From Thermoflexibacter ruber (GTDB lineage: Bacteria; Bacteroidota; Bacteroidia; Cytophagales; Thermoflexibacteraceae), in contig NZ_FONY01000021.1 in NCBI RefSeq assembly GCF_900113045.1, positions 1-64,000 on the forward strand: 64,000 nucleotides of DNA, written 5' to 3'. Below, piece by piece: positions 1 through 6,530 of this stretch. How positions within the stretch are numbered: the first letter of the stretch is position 1; the number at the start of each line of letters is the position of its first letter. Below the pieces are notes generated by a model. That model saw only the letters and a program-made list of their open reading frames with translations. It did not search any database and had not been told where the DNA came from. Position numbers and translations under genes: made by a program.

Positions 1-341
1 ATGGAGATAAGGGTTATATTACTGCACTAAAAGAAGAATTTGCAGAAAGAAACTTGCACTTAATCACTAAGTTAAGAGCTAATATGAAGAAAAATCAAGT
101 ATTAACAGAACCACAAGCCTATTATTTAAGGCATAGAGGATTGATAGAAACTGCTTTCGATGTACTTAAAAATCAACTAAATATAGAACATTCAAGGCAC
201 AGAAGCCCTAAAAATTTTCTTATTAATTTGCTGGCAGGCTTAATTGCTTATACATTTTTGGAAAAAACACCAAACATAAAAGCATATCCACAAAAATTAG
301 AGGACAAACAAATTGTATTTATTCAAGAAAATGTAAAATAA
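1..341 (+). CDS. IS982-family transposase, C-terminal part (cut by window edge)
   Basis: The reading frame is open from the left window edge and ends at 341, so only the C-terminal part of a transposase is seen; upstream codons read GDKGYITALKEEF. The segments IEHSRHRSPKNF and LLAGLIAY are the typical C-terminal signature of IS982-type DDE transposases, and the conserved Glu of the DDE triad is plausibly in RGLIETAFDVLKNQ. It lies 51 bp upstream of the DGR target gene, so an insertion sequence borders the retroelement. Whether the element is intact cannot be told, and no terminal inverted repeat could be defined without the left end. The family call comes from motif recall. Confidence 0.8.
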   Translation, partial: GDKGYITALKEEFAERNLHLITKLRANMKKNQVLTEPQAYYLRHRGLIETAFDVLKNQLNIEHSRHRSPKNFLINLLAGLIAYTFLEKTPNIKAYPQKLEDKQIVFIQENVK

Positions 342-365
342 TTCACGTTAATACTATTTTTCATA

Positions 366-385
366 CTCGCTTTTACGCAAGCGAG
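366..385 (+). promoter_or_regulatory. Hairpin directly upstream of the DGR target gene
   Basis: Arms CTCGCTT (366-372) and AAGCGAG (379-385) form a perfect 7-bp stem with a 6-nt loop, ending 7 nt before the ATG of the variable protein. The same arm pair, in the opposite order, occurs just downstream of the template repeat (4164-4170 and 4189-4195). It may affect translation initiation of the target or be a leftover of the insertion sequence end; the role is unknown. Confidence 0.5.
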
Positions 386-392
386 GCAGTCC

Positions 393-2072
393 ATGCCCGA
401 AAAGCGAGTAGCTCTCTTAATTGGCAATGCCAACTACGCCGGAGAGGCAAAGCTCTACAACCCAATTAATGACGTAAACTCACTCACTACCGCATTGAAG
501 AAGGTCGGATTTGAAGTTACTCTCTTCTACGACCTTTCCCTGACAAACATGAAGAGCAAAGTAGGCGAATTTATCAGTAAGATTACCTCGCTCAAGCAAC
601 AAGGGTATTACGTAACTGCCCTCTTTTACTTCTCGGGGCATGGAATGCAAGACAACGGAGAAAACTTCCTCTTCCCCATAGGGGCAGAAGTAAACAAGCC
701 CGCAGACCTCCCTTATGAGTGCTACCCACTCTCTCGCTTGGAAGCCAACCTCAGCCAAAGCAAGGCAGATATGCAGATAATCATGATAGATGCCTGCCGC
801 GCCAACCCCACAGCCAAAAGCTGGACACGGGACTTCCCCTCCATAGACCCCAACGCAGGCTTAACTACCCCCACATTTACCCGAAGAGATAATCAAAGTG
901 CCACTATCAACTTTGCCCAAGCACAAGGCACACTCATCTCCTTTGCTGCCGCCCCAGGACAAAAGGCTCTGGATGGCAGAGGAGGCGAAAATAGCCCCTA
1001 TATCAGGGCGTTTACTACTGTACTTGACCAATATCCTACCGAAGTCTTAGAAAGTTTTTTCAGAAAAGTAAATGAATATGTAGCCCAATATACCCAAGGC
1101 GTTCAAGAATCTTGGAGCACTAACAATGTAAAAGGCAACTTTTACTTCCAAAAACCCGATACCAAACCCGTAACTACCCCAACTACTGACAACAGAGAAG
1201 AAAAAGACTACCAACGTGCTATTCAAAGAGATGAAAAAAGCCTCTACGAAACTTTCCTCGAGGACTACCCCAACAGCAAGTACAAAACTGAAATCTCCCA
1301 AAAACTTAAAGCCAAACAACAAACCACTAACAACTCATCACTAATCACCAAACAAGACCTCCTCCCCTTCGAGCCTGAAATGGTCTATGTGCAGGGAGGC
1401 ACCTTCGAGATGGGCTGCACCTCCGAACAGCGAGACTGCTATAATAATGAAAAACCTGTGCATAGCGTAACAGTGGATAACTTTTACATGGGAAAGTACG
1501 AGGTAAGCCAAAAAGAATGGGTAGCTGTTATGGGTAGCAATCCTTCTTACTTCAAAGGAGATAACTTACCTGTAGAGCAAGTTTCTTGGGAAGACGTGCA
1601 AGAGTATATCAAAAAGCTAAACGCCAAAACAGGCAAAAAATACCGACTGCCCACTGAAGCAGAGTGGGAATATGCTGCAAGGGAAGGAGGGAAAAAAGTC
1701 CTCTTTGGCAATGGGAGCAATACCGCAGACCCCAGCCAAATGAACTTTGATGCTTCCGCTTCTTACAAAAAATCGTATTCAGTGGCAGGGACTTATAGAG
1801 GTAAAACTGTACCTGTAGATTCTTTTTCTCCTAATAGCTTAGGACTTTACAATATGTCTGGCAACGTATGGGAATGGTGTAGCGATTGGTATGGGGCTTA
1901 TTCAGCTTCTCCACAAACCAATCCAACGGGTGCAAATACAGGCTCTTACCGAGTGGGTCGGGGCGGGAGTTGGCGCCACAACCCGCGGTCCTTGCGTGTA
2001 GCGGTTCGTGTCAACAACTACCCTACGTATCGTCGCAGCAGCATAGGTTTTCGTCTTTCCAAGATGGATTAA
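393..2072 (+). CDS. DGR variable protein: caspase-like protease fused to FGE/C-type-lectin-fold domain
   Basis: 559 aa with no signal peptide, so probably cytoplasmic. Residues ~1-255 are a caspase-like (peptidase C14) domain starting at RVALLIGNANY, with a catalytic His83 in FSGHG and Cys135 in IDACR. A Thr/Pro-rich and charged helical linker (~256-325) leads to a formylglycine-generating-enzyme/sulfatase-modifying-factor domain (~330-557) with GGTFEMG, NPVEQVSW-like and RLPTEAEWEYAAR motifs. FGE domains in DGR targets adopt a C-type-lectin fold and display diversified residues; they are binders, not oxidases. The last 43 codons (517-559) are the variable repeat. The architecture suggests a diversified recognition module controlling a protease, a layout typical of bacterial conflict or death effectors; that role is inferred. 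ATG at 393 precedes the first conserved strand directly. The ORF is first in the DGR cassette. Confidence 0.93.
   Translation: MPEKRVALLIGNANYAGEAKLYNPINDVNSLTTALKKVGFEVTLFYDLSLTNMKSKVGEFISKITSLKQQGYYVTALFYFSGHGMQDNGENFLFPIGAEVNKPADLPYECYPLSRLEANLSQSKADMQIIMIDACRANPTAKSWTRDFPSIDPNAGLTTPTFTRRDNQSATINFAQAQGTLISFAAAPGQKALDGRGGENSPYIRAFTTVLDQYPTEVLESFFRKVNEYVAQYTQGVQESWSTNNVKGNFYFQKPDTKPVTTPTTDNREEKDYQRAIQRDEKSLYETFLEDYPNSKYKTEISQKLKAKQQTTNNSSLITKQDLLPFEPEMVYVQGGTFEMGCTSEQRDCYNNEKPVHSVTVDNFYMGKYEVSQKEWVAVMGSNPSYFKGDNLPVEQVSWEDVQEYIKKLNAKTGKKYRLPTEAEWEYAAREGGKKVLFGNGSNTADPSQMNFDASASYKKSYSVAGTYRGKTVPVDSFSPNSLGLYNMSGNVWEWCSDWYGAYSASPQTNPTGANTGSYRVGRGGSWRHNPRSLRVAVRVNNYPTYRRSSIGFRLSKMD
1941..2068 (+). 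repeat. DGR variable repeat (VR)
   Basis: This 128-bp stretch at the 3' end of the caspase-FGE gene aligns without gaps to 4009-4136. There are 20 mismatches; 19 sit where the template has A (9 A to G, 6 A to T, 4 A to C), and one is a template T against VR G at 2063. Thirteen codons change: residues 519, 522, 528, 529, 532, 533, 538, 540, 543, 546, 548, 549 and 550. The invariant 3' segment (about 2042-2062) is adenine-poor in substitutions and should contain the initiation-of-mutagenic-homing (IMH) site. Confidence 0.95.
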
Positions 2073-2118
2073 GTTTTAGTATTCTTACCTTTTTACCTTT
2101 TAGCCCCCAATACAGTAG

Positions 2119-2150
2119 GTCTGACTTCCTAAGTCAGACACTTTTTTTTG
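2119..2150 (+). terminator. Hairpin with T-run after the VR gene (terminator and/or DGR homing hairpin)
   Basis: Arms GTCTGACTT (2119-2127) and AAGTCAGAC (2131-2139) form a perfect 9-bp stem with a 3-nt loop, followed by a run of eight T. It is 50 bp past the VR. It has the look of a rho-independent terminator, but DGR target genes also often carry a short hairpin just downstream of the IMH that promotes homing. Palindromes of the same style occur elsewhere (44561-44602), so it may be a dispersed repeat reused here. Confidence 0.7.
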
Positions 2151-2237
2151 TTTATATATAAACAAAAAAAGGAGCTAATATATTTGTTTTTTATTTTATA
2201 TATAGTAAATTTATCTCACATATATCATTTTGTATAT

Positions 2238-2675
2238 ATGCTGATTCGTATATTTACCTTGCCTTTTGACGAGGTTACGCAAGGTTTTCCTGACCACATC
2301 ATCGCAGATTTTTGCTTGAATAAAAAAGTGCATGAGGTCAAAAGTCGCTTTTTTACGAGTGAAGGTAAGCCTTACTGGTCTGTATCAGTGCTTTACGACG
2401 TATTGCCCAAAGGAGAGGAGAAAATCAGAGAACTGGACGATACGCAAAAAGCGGCATACATCAAGCTCAAAGAGTGGCGCAAACTCAAAGGAGAAAAAGA
2501 GGGCTTCCCTGTGTACTTGATATGCAACAATGCCCAGCTAATGGACATAGTTCTGCGAAAGTGCATTACCTTAGAGTCCCTCAAAGACATCAAGGGCTTC
2601 GGCAGGAAAAAAATAGATAAGTACGGCAAGGAAATCATAGAAATTATCAAAGCGTTTTATCTACCCGAAAAGTAA
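2238..2675 (+). CDS. HRDC-domain DGR accessory protein
   Basis: 145 aa when started at the ATG at 2238; an upstream in-frame ATG at 2148 would add a hydrophobic leader lying in the terminator T-run and is unlikely. The C-terminal half (~70-140) is an HRDC (helicase and RNase D C-terminal) nucleic-acid-binding fold: a helix with LKEWRKLKGEKEGFP, then PVYLICNNAQL, then LKDIKGFGRKKIDKYG. HRDC proteins are a known class of DGR accessory genes beside the RT. The stop codon abuts the ATG of the Avd gene, so translation is probably coupled. A role in binding the TR RNA or cDNA intermediate is inferred. Confidence 0.85.
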   Translation: MLIRIFTLPFDEVTQGFPDHIIADFCLNKKVHEVKSRFFTSEGKPYWSVSVLYDVLPKGEEKIRELDDTQKAAYIKLKEWRKLKGEKEGFPVYLICNNAQLMDIVLRKCITLESLKDIKGFGRKKIDKYGKEIIEIIKAFYLPEK

Positions 2676-3020
2676 ATGACAGACAACTTCCAATACCCCA
2701 TATTTGAGCATTGGTATAAAACCACCGATTGGATTTTGGACAAATGCGACAAAATGCCCAAGCAAACTCGCTTTACGGTAAGTAGTCGGATAGCGGCTTT
2801 GACCATAGAAAACTTAGAGCTACTCACCGAAGCGATTTATTCCAAAGCCAAAATCCCCCTACTCCAAAAGGTAAATATGAATTTGGAAAAGTTGCGTATC
2901 TTTTTTCGTCTTTCCAAAGACAGGCAATATATGAGCCTTGCCCAATACGAATATGGAATCCAAGAACTCAATCAAACAGGCAGGATGTGCGGAGGCTGGC
3001 TCAAAGAATGCAAAGAATAG
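2676..3020 (+). CDS. avd: Avd-like four-helix-bundle DGR accessory protein
   Basis: 114 aa, all predicted helical, with the bAvd-type start YPIFEHWYKTTDWIL, then MPKQTRFTVSSRIA and the C-terminal [19 protein letters not shown]. Accessory variability determinant proteins form pentameric positively charged barrels that bind the DGR RT and are needed for TR-primed cDNA synthesis. Its ATG follows the HRDC stop with no gap, and its 3' end overlaps the RT start by 34 bp, consistent with one co-translated operon. Confidence 0.92.
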   Translation: MTDNFQYPIFEHWYKTTDWILDKCDKMPKQTRFTVSSRIAALTIENLELLTEAIYSKAKIPLLQKVNMNLEKLRIFFRLSKDRQYMSLAQYEYGIQELNQTGRMCGGWLKECKE

Positions 3021-4024
3021 GAAACTTATATGCTACTTTTTGTAGCTTTGACAACTTGCTTTTGGCATACTACAAAGCCAAGAAAGGAAGCAGGAAAAAC
3101 CAAGAAAGTGCCGCTTTTGCTTTTCATTTAGAAAAAGAACTGCTCTCCCTCAAAGAAGCCTTAGAAAGCCACACCTATCAGCCTGCCTCTTATCGGCATT
3201 TTCAGATTCACGACCCCAAAGAGCGCACAATTTCTGTGGCTACTTTTCGAGATAGAGTAGTGCATCACGCCCTTGTCAATGTGTTAGAGCCTATTTACGA
3301 AAAATGTTTTATCTATGATTCTTATGCTACCCGTAAAGGCAAAGGAGTTCATAAAGCCGTTTTGCGTTCTCAAGCCTTTTTACGTAAAAATCGTTGGTTT
3401 TTCAAAGCAGATATTGAAAAATTCTTTGATTCTATTGACCATGAAATACTTATACAGATTTTAGAAAAGAAAATCAAAGACAAAAAGCTGATAGAAGTTA
3501 TCAAAAGAATCATTGGCAATGGAGGCAAAGATGGGAAAGGGCTACCTATTGGCAACCTCACGAGTCAGTTTTTTGCCAATGTTTACCTCCACCCCTTTGA
3601 CCTTTTTGTCAAGGAAACCCTCAAAGTGAAGTGTTACCTGCGTTATATGGACGACTTTGTATTGTTCAGCCCTGATAAAACCCATCTCAAAATGTGGAGA
3701 AATCAAATCCAAAGTTTTCTTTCTACCCAATTAGGGCTTTTCTTGAAAGAAAATGCTTGTTTTTTTAACCAACAGGCAAATGGCTTGAGTTTTTTGGGCA
3801 GGCGAGTTTTTCCTGCTATGCTTCGCATCAGAAATGAAAACCTGCGTAGAGTAATTAAAAGGCTTCAAAACAAAGAAACTGCCCTGCAAAAAGGTAAAAT
3901 TACAGAAGCACAGTTTTTAGAAAGCGTGAATAGTTATTGGGCTTATTTGTCTTATTTTGGCAATTATGAGCTGAGAAATAGTATCTTGCAAAAGGCAGCG
4001 AGCAGGAAGGCTCTAACCGAGTGA
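2987..4024 (+). CDS. DGR-type reverse transcriptase
   Basis: 345 aa from the ATG at 2987 (a second Met at 3008 is also possible). RT motifs are in order: [10 protein letters not shown] (~87-96), the first catalytic Asp in [14 protein letters not shown] (Asp142), the DGR/group II-like [15 protein letters not shown] (~187-200) containing the IGxxxSQ signature that marks DGR RTs, and YMDDFVLF (220-227) with the catalytic Asp pair 222/223. A short thumb region follows. There is no maturase or endonuclease domain, as is usual for DGRs. The enzyme reverse-transcribes TR RNA with adenine infidelity. Its last codons (from 4009) are part of the TR itself. Confidence 0.95.
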   Translation: MRRLAQRMQRIGNLYATFCSFDNLLLAYYKAKKGSRKNQESAAFAFHLEKELLSLKEALESHTYQPASYRHFQIHDPKERTISVATFRDRVVHHALVNVLEPIYEKCFIYDSYATRKGKGVHKAVLRSQAFLRKNRWFFKADIEKFFDSIDHEILIQILEKKIKDKKLIEVIKRIIGNGGKDGKGLPIGNLTSQFFANVYLHPFDLFVKETLKVKCYLRYMDDFVLFSPDKTHLKMWRNQIQSFLSTQLGLFLKENACFFNQQANGLSFLGRRVFPAMLRIRNENLRRVIKRLQNKETALQKGKITEAQFLESVNSYWAYLSYFGNYELRNSILQKAASRKALTE

Positions 4025-4136
4025 ATCGGGGCGGGAGTTGGAACAACAACCCGCAGAACTTGCGTGTAGCGAATCGTAACAACAACAACCCTACGAATCG
4101 TAACAACAACATAGGTTTTCGTCTTTCCAATATGGA
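4009..4136 (+). repeat. DGR template repeat (TR)
   Basis: This copy is the adenine-rich partner of 1941-2068. Read in the VR frame it is dominated by AAC/AAT codons ([20 protein letters not shown]), the classic TR design: any change at the first two positions of AAY codons gives sense codons only, so diversification cannot create stops. The first 16 bp overlap the end of the RT gene, including its TGA at 4022-4024. It is a template, not a coding sequence; the short open frame over it has no independent support. Confidence 0.95.
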
Positions 4137-4282
4137 AATCTTCTCGATTGCTTGCTTTCAAGGAAGCGAGTACCATGAAATTTTCTATCTCGCTTGCTGT
4201 CTTGCGTGCCAAAAACACCAAATAAACCCAACCTTGTGCTGTGAGTAGTAGAGTTTTTATCGAAAGTGGCACAAGGTTCTCT
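4137..4282 (+). ncRNA. Probable 3' part of the DGR TR RNA (spacer) with inverted repeats
   Basis: No gene is seen here. In characterised DGRs the RNA continues past the TR into a structured spacer needed for cDNA priming; since the TR is last in this cassette, that spacer should lie here. Two perfect inverted repeats fit a folded RNA: AAGCGAG (4164-4170) with CTCGCTT (4189-4195), and AACCTTGTGC (4230-4239) with GCACAAGGTT (4269-4278), a 10-bp stem closing a 29-nt loop. The extent of the transcript is inferred. Confidence 0.45.
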
Positions 4283-4636
4283 GTACCCAACTACCCCTGT
4301 ACCCAACAGTTTCCAACTGTTGGGATAGATTTTTTACCTATTTAGAAAATAGGTGCTACATACCCAACAGTTTCCTAACTGTTGAAATAAAAAATACTTC
4401 GTTTTTTCATCTACTTAGGAAAGTAGGTGTTACGTACCCAACTACCCCTGTACCCAACAGTTTCCTAACTGTTGGGATAGGTTTTTTACCTATTTAGAAA
4501 ATAGGTGCTACATACCCAACAGTGTACAACTGTTAGAATATATTGATATAAAAAATACTTCGTTTTTTCACCTACTTAGGAAAGTAGGTGTTACGTATCC
4601 AACTACCCCTGTACCCAACAGTTTCCTAACTGTTGG
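4283..4636. repeat. REP-like palindrome array upstream of the RAYT gene
   Basis: About 2.3 tandem units start at 4283, 4434 and 4595 (periods 151 and 161 bp). Three palindrome types alternate. Type A has arms CCAACAGTT/AACTGTTGG (4302-4324, 4363-4384, 4453-4476, a decayed one at 4515-4535, and 4614-4636). Type B has arms ACCTATTT/AAATAGGT (4336-4354, 4488-4506). Type C has arms CACCTACTT/AAGTAGGTG (4408-4429, 4569-4590). Such clustered imperfect hairpins beside a Y1 transposase are typical of REP/BIME elements, which RAYT proteins recognise and cut as hairpins. Confidence 0.88.
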
Positions 4637-4705
4637 TATTGTAAATATATTTTTTTACTATATTTATACACTTGGAAAGTGCATACTACAATCAAAGTAA
4701 GTACC

Positions 4706-5353
4706 ATGATGCAAAATACTGATTTTTATAGAGCAAAACTCCCTCATTGGCAACCACTTGGCGGTACTTTCTTCGTAACTTACAATCTTAACGGCTGCAT
4801 ACCCAGAGAAGTATTTGAGCGGTGGCAAGAGGATTATGAAATAGAAAAGCGAGCCATTTTACAAAAAAATCCAATTTCCCCTATTGAATTGGACAACCTC
4901 GATAAGCGTTATTTCGCCAAGCGAGACAAATACTTAGATACTCTACAATCTGGCAATCACTACCTCAAAGACGACAGAGTCGCCAAAGTTGTAGCTGACA
5001 GTTTGCATTATTGGGACAACAAACGGATTGAGTTATATGCCTATTGCATCATGTCCAATCATGTTCATGTTGTTCTCCGTTTGTTAGGAGATGATGAAGC
5101 TGAAAAAGTGATTTATTTGCAGACCTTGATGCACTCCATCAAACTCTTCTCCGCAAGAAATTGCAACAAAATCTTAAACTTGTCAGGACAATTTTGGCAA
5201 CATGAAAGCTATGATAGGCTGGTACGTGATGCTGATGAATTAGATAGGATTTTGTTTTATGTGCTTAATAACCCAGTGAAGGCAGGTTTATGCTTGCGAA
5301 TAGAAGATTGGAAATATTCCTACATTAAGCCTGACTACAACCAATACTTTTAA
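4706..5353 (+). CDS. REP-associated tyrosine transposase (RAYT, Y1 HUH family)
   Basis: 215 aa from ATG 4706 (an upstream GTG at 4679 and a second ATG at 4709 are alternatives). The HUH metal-binding motif is in MSNHVHVVLRLL, preceded by YAYCI, with the N-terminal FFVTYNLNG strand of the IS200/RAYT fold. The catalytic Tyr is probably in the later helix around FWQHESYDRLV or the DELDRILFYVLNNPVKAGL segment typical of the family. RAYTs are single-copy domesticated transposases linked to REP palindromes. Here palindromes of the same three types flank it on both sides, so gene and repeats form one system. It lies directly downstream of the DGR. Confidence 0.9.
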   Translation: MMQNTDFYRAKLPHWQPLGGTFFVTYNLNGCIPREVFERWQEDYEIEKRAILQKNPISPIELDNLDKRYFAKRDKYLDTLQSGNHYLKDDRVAKVVADSLHYWDNKRIELYAYCIMSNHVHVVLRLLGDDEAEKVIYLQTLMHSIKLFSARNCNKILNLSGQFWQHESYDRLVRDADELDRILFYVLNNPVKAGLCLRIEDWKYSYIKPDYNQYF

Positions 5354-5355
5354 CT

Positions 5356-5490
5356 TTTACCCAACCACCTCTGTACCCAACAGTTTCCAACTGTTGAGAT
5401 AGATTTTTTACCTATTTAGAAAATAGGTACTACATACCCAACTGTTGGTATAAATATGATTTGCTTTCCACCTACTTAGGAAAGTAGGTG
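5356..5490. repeat. REP-like palindrome unit downstream of the RAYT gene
   Basis: One further copy of the unit found upstream of the RAYT gene: a type A hairpin at 5377-5396, type B (5410-5428), a shortened type A core (5437-5448) and type C (5469-5490, identical to 4569-4590). The order is the same as upstream, so the transposase gene is embedded in the array. Confidence 0.87.
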
Positions 5491-5556
5491 TTACGACATA
5501 TTAGATACTACATCGAAAATTCAAATAGGGTCTATGGTTTTTCATTAAAAAGGTAT

Positions 5557-5564
5557 TAACTTTG
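5557..5564 (+). promoter_or_regulatory. Bacteroidota-type -7 box TAACTTTG
   Basis: TAACTTTG matches the Bacteroidota TAnnTTTG -7 consensus and lies 42 bp before the ATG at 5606. No clear TTG is found at the -33 distance, so this is a moderate call. Confidence 0.45.
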
Positions 5565-5605
5565 GGATAAGGTATATTCTTTATAAAATTGTATCGTCAT
5601 TACTA

Positions 5606-6505
5606 ATGAAACGACTTTATTTACTTTTGTGCTTTTGCTTTATGTTTAATTCCTTCCTTGCTCAGGGGCAGGAAATATTTACTCAACAGGACTCTGCTTT
5701 TTTTGCTAACCAAAAAGCGGATATGAAGGCTTGGCTTGTCCAAGTAGGCATAGATAGCCTCAAAATCACAGATATTCGTATTCAGACAGTACCAAGCTAT
5801 GTAATTTTACGGGTTTATGCTTTATCACCTGAGGTATGGATAGCTTTGCGAGAAAGCTACCTATCCCAATACAAGCGTAATTTGGAAAAAGATATTTTTG
5901 AAAAATTTGTTTTTCTATGCGAAGTAGAAGCAAAGCAAGCGCTGCTTATCATAGAAGAGCCTACTGAAAGTCTGAGTAAGTTTGAGGTCAAAGCAGGACT
6001 TGACCCTGATAAAGACTACAGTTTTAATATCATTGAACATAATAAGCCCAAAGTTGCTCATGTAGAGAAATTCCAACTGCCTGCTGCTAAAATCATTCCA
6101 CCTAAGGAAGCAACCTCGATAGATGATTTTGAGGTTGCTCGATTACGTATTATTAGTATTTTACGCCAATATTACGCTAAGAAAGGGACTTGGTTCGAGC
6201 AGTCCAAGTTTGATGTCAAAGAGTCCATAGACAAGCAGGTCAAGATTATCATTACTAATCTAAGAAATGAGATGCTCCATGACCTATTTTTCGGTCATTT
6301 TGAGCGAATAGAACTGCGCTTTTACCTTACTAAAGAAGTAGAAAAAGTATTATTTGAGTGCATGATAGATGGCAAATATGGCACTTCCATTTTGCTTGCG
6401 CCTCGCAGTGATTATCACTACAAAGATATGGGCATACGTTACCAAAGCTACATTAATGATTATGCTTTGAAAATCAAGTCGTTACTGTATTATGCCTTAA
6501 AATGA
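5606..6505 (+). CDS. Secreted protein of unknown function
   Basis: 299 aa with a signal peptide: KR, then LYLLLCFCFMFNSFLA, with likely cleavage after AQG. The mature protein is soluble-looking and mixed alpha/beta; no family is recognised. It has a repeated structural feel: an early segment (IDSLKITDIRIQTVPSYVILR) and a later one (DKQVKIIITNLRNEM... RIELRFYL) are both short domains that could be duplicates, but similarity is weak. It starts a two-gene unit with the membrane protein 25 bp downstream. Confidence 0.75.
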   Translation: MKRLYLLLCFCFMFNSFLAQGQEIFTQQDSAFFANQKADMKAWLVQVGIDSLKITDIRIQTVPSYVILRVYALSPEVWIALRESYLSQYKRNLEKDIFEKFVFLCEVEAKQALLIIEEPTESLSKFEVKAGLDPDKDYSFNIIEHNKPKVAHVEKFQLPAAKIIPPKEATSIDDFEVARLRIISILRQYYAKKGTWFEQSKFDVKESIDKQVKIIITNLRNEMLHDLFFGHFERIELRFYLTKEVEKVLFECMIDGKYGTSILLAPRSDYHYKDMGIRYQSYINDYALKIKSLLYYALK

Positions 6506-6530
6506 ATATTGACCTATAATCACTAAAAAA

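Noticed and set aside
393-2072. Sulfatase-activating enzyme as function of the FGE domain
   Set aside because: No sulfatase gene is near and the domain carries the VR at its end, so it serves as a lectin-fold display module instead.
1886-2161. Open frame overlapping the VR in another phase
   Set aside because: It is a shadow of the caspase-FGE gene with no coding features.
2148-2237. Upstream start for the HRDC gene
   Set aside because: It begins within the hairpin T-run and gives a hydrophobic leader unlike HRDC accessory proteins; ATG 2238 is preferred.
2676-4024. Retron or group II intron as identity of the RT locus
   Set aside because: No msr/msd-like inverted repeats, no maturase or endonuclease domain, and clear TR/VR, Avd and IGxxxSQ signatures point to a DGR.
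4021-4248. 75-codon open frame starting in the TR (MNRGGSW...)
   Set aside because: It is simply the TR read in VR frame plus trailing sequence; no start signal and no protein similarity beyond the TR itself.
4283-4636. Possible CRISPR array
   Set aside because: Repeats are different palindromes of 19-24 bp in alternating order inside 151-161-bp units, and the sequence between them is repeated too, not unique as spacers would be; no cas genes are near.
4679-4705. GTG start of the RAYT gene
   Set aside because: ATG codons at 4706 and 4709 are closer to the conserved N-terminus; the extra nine residues are not supported.
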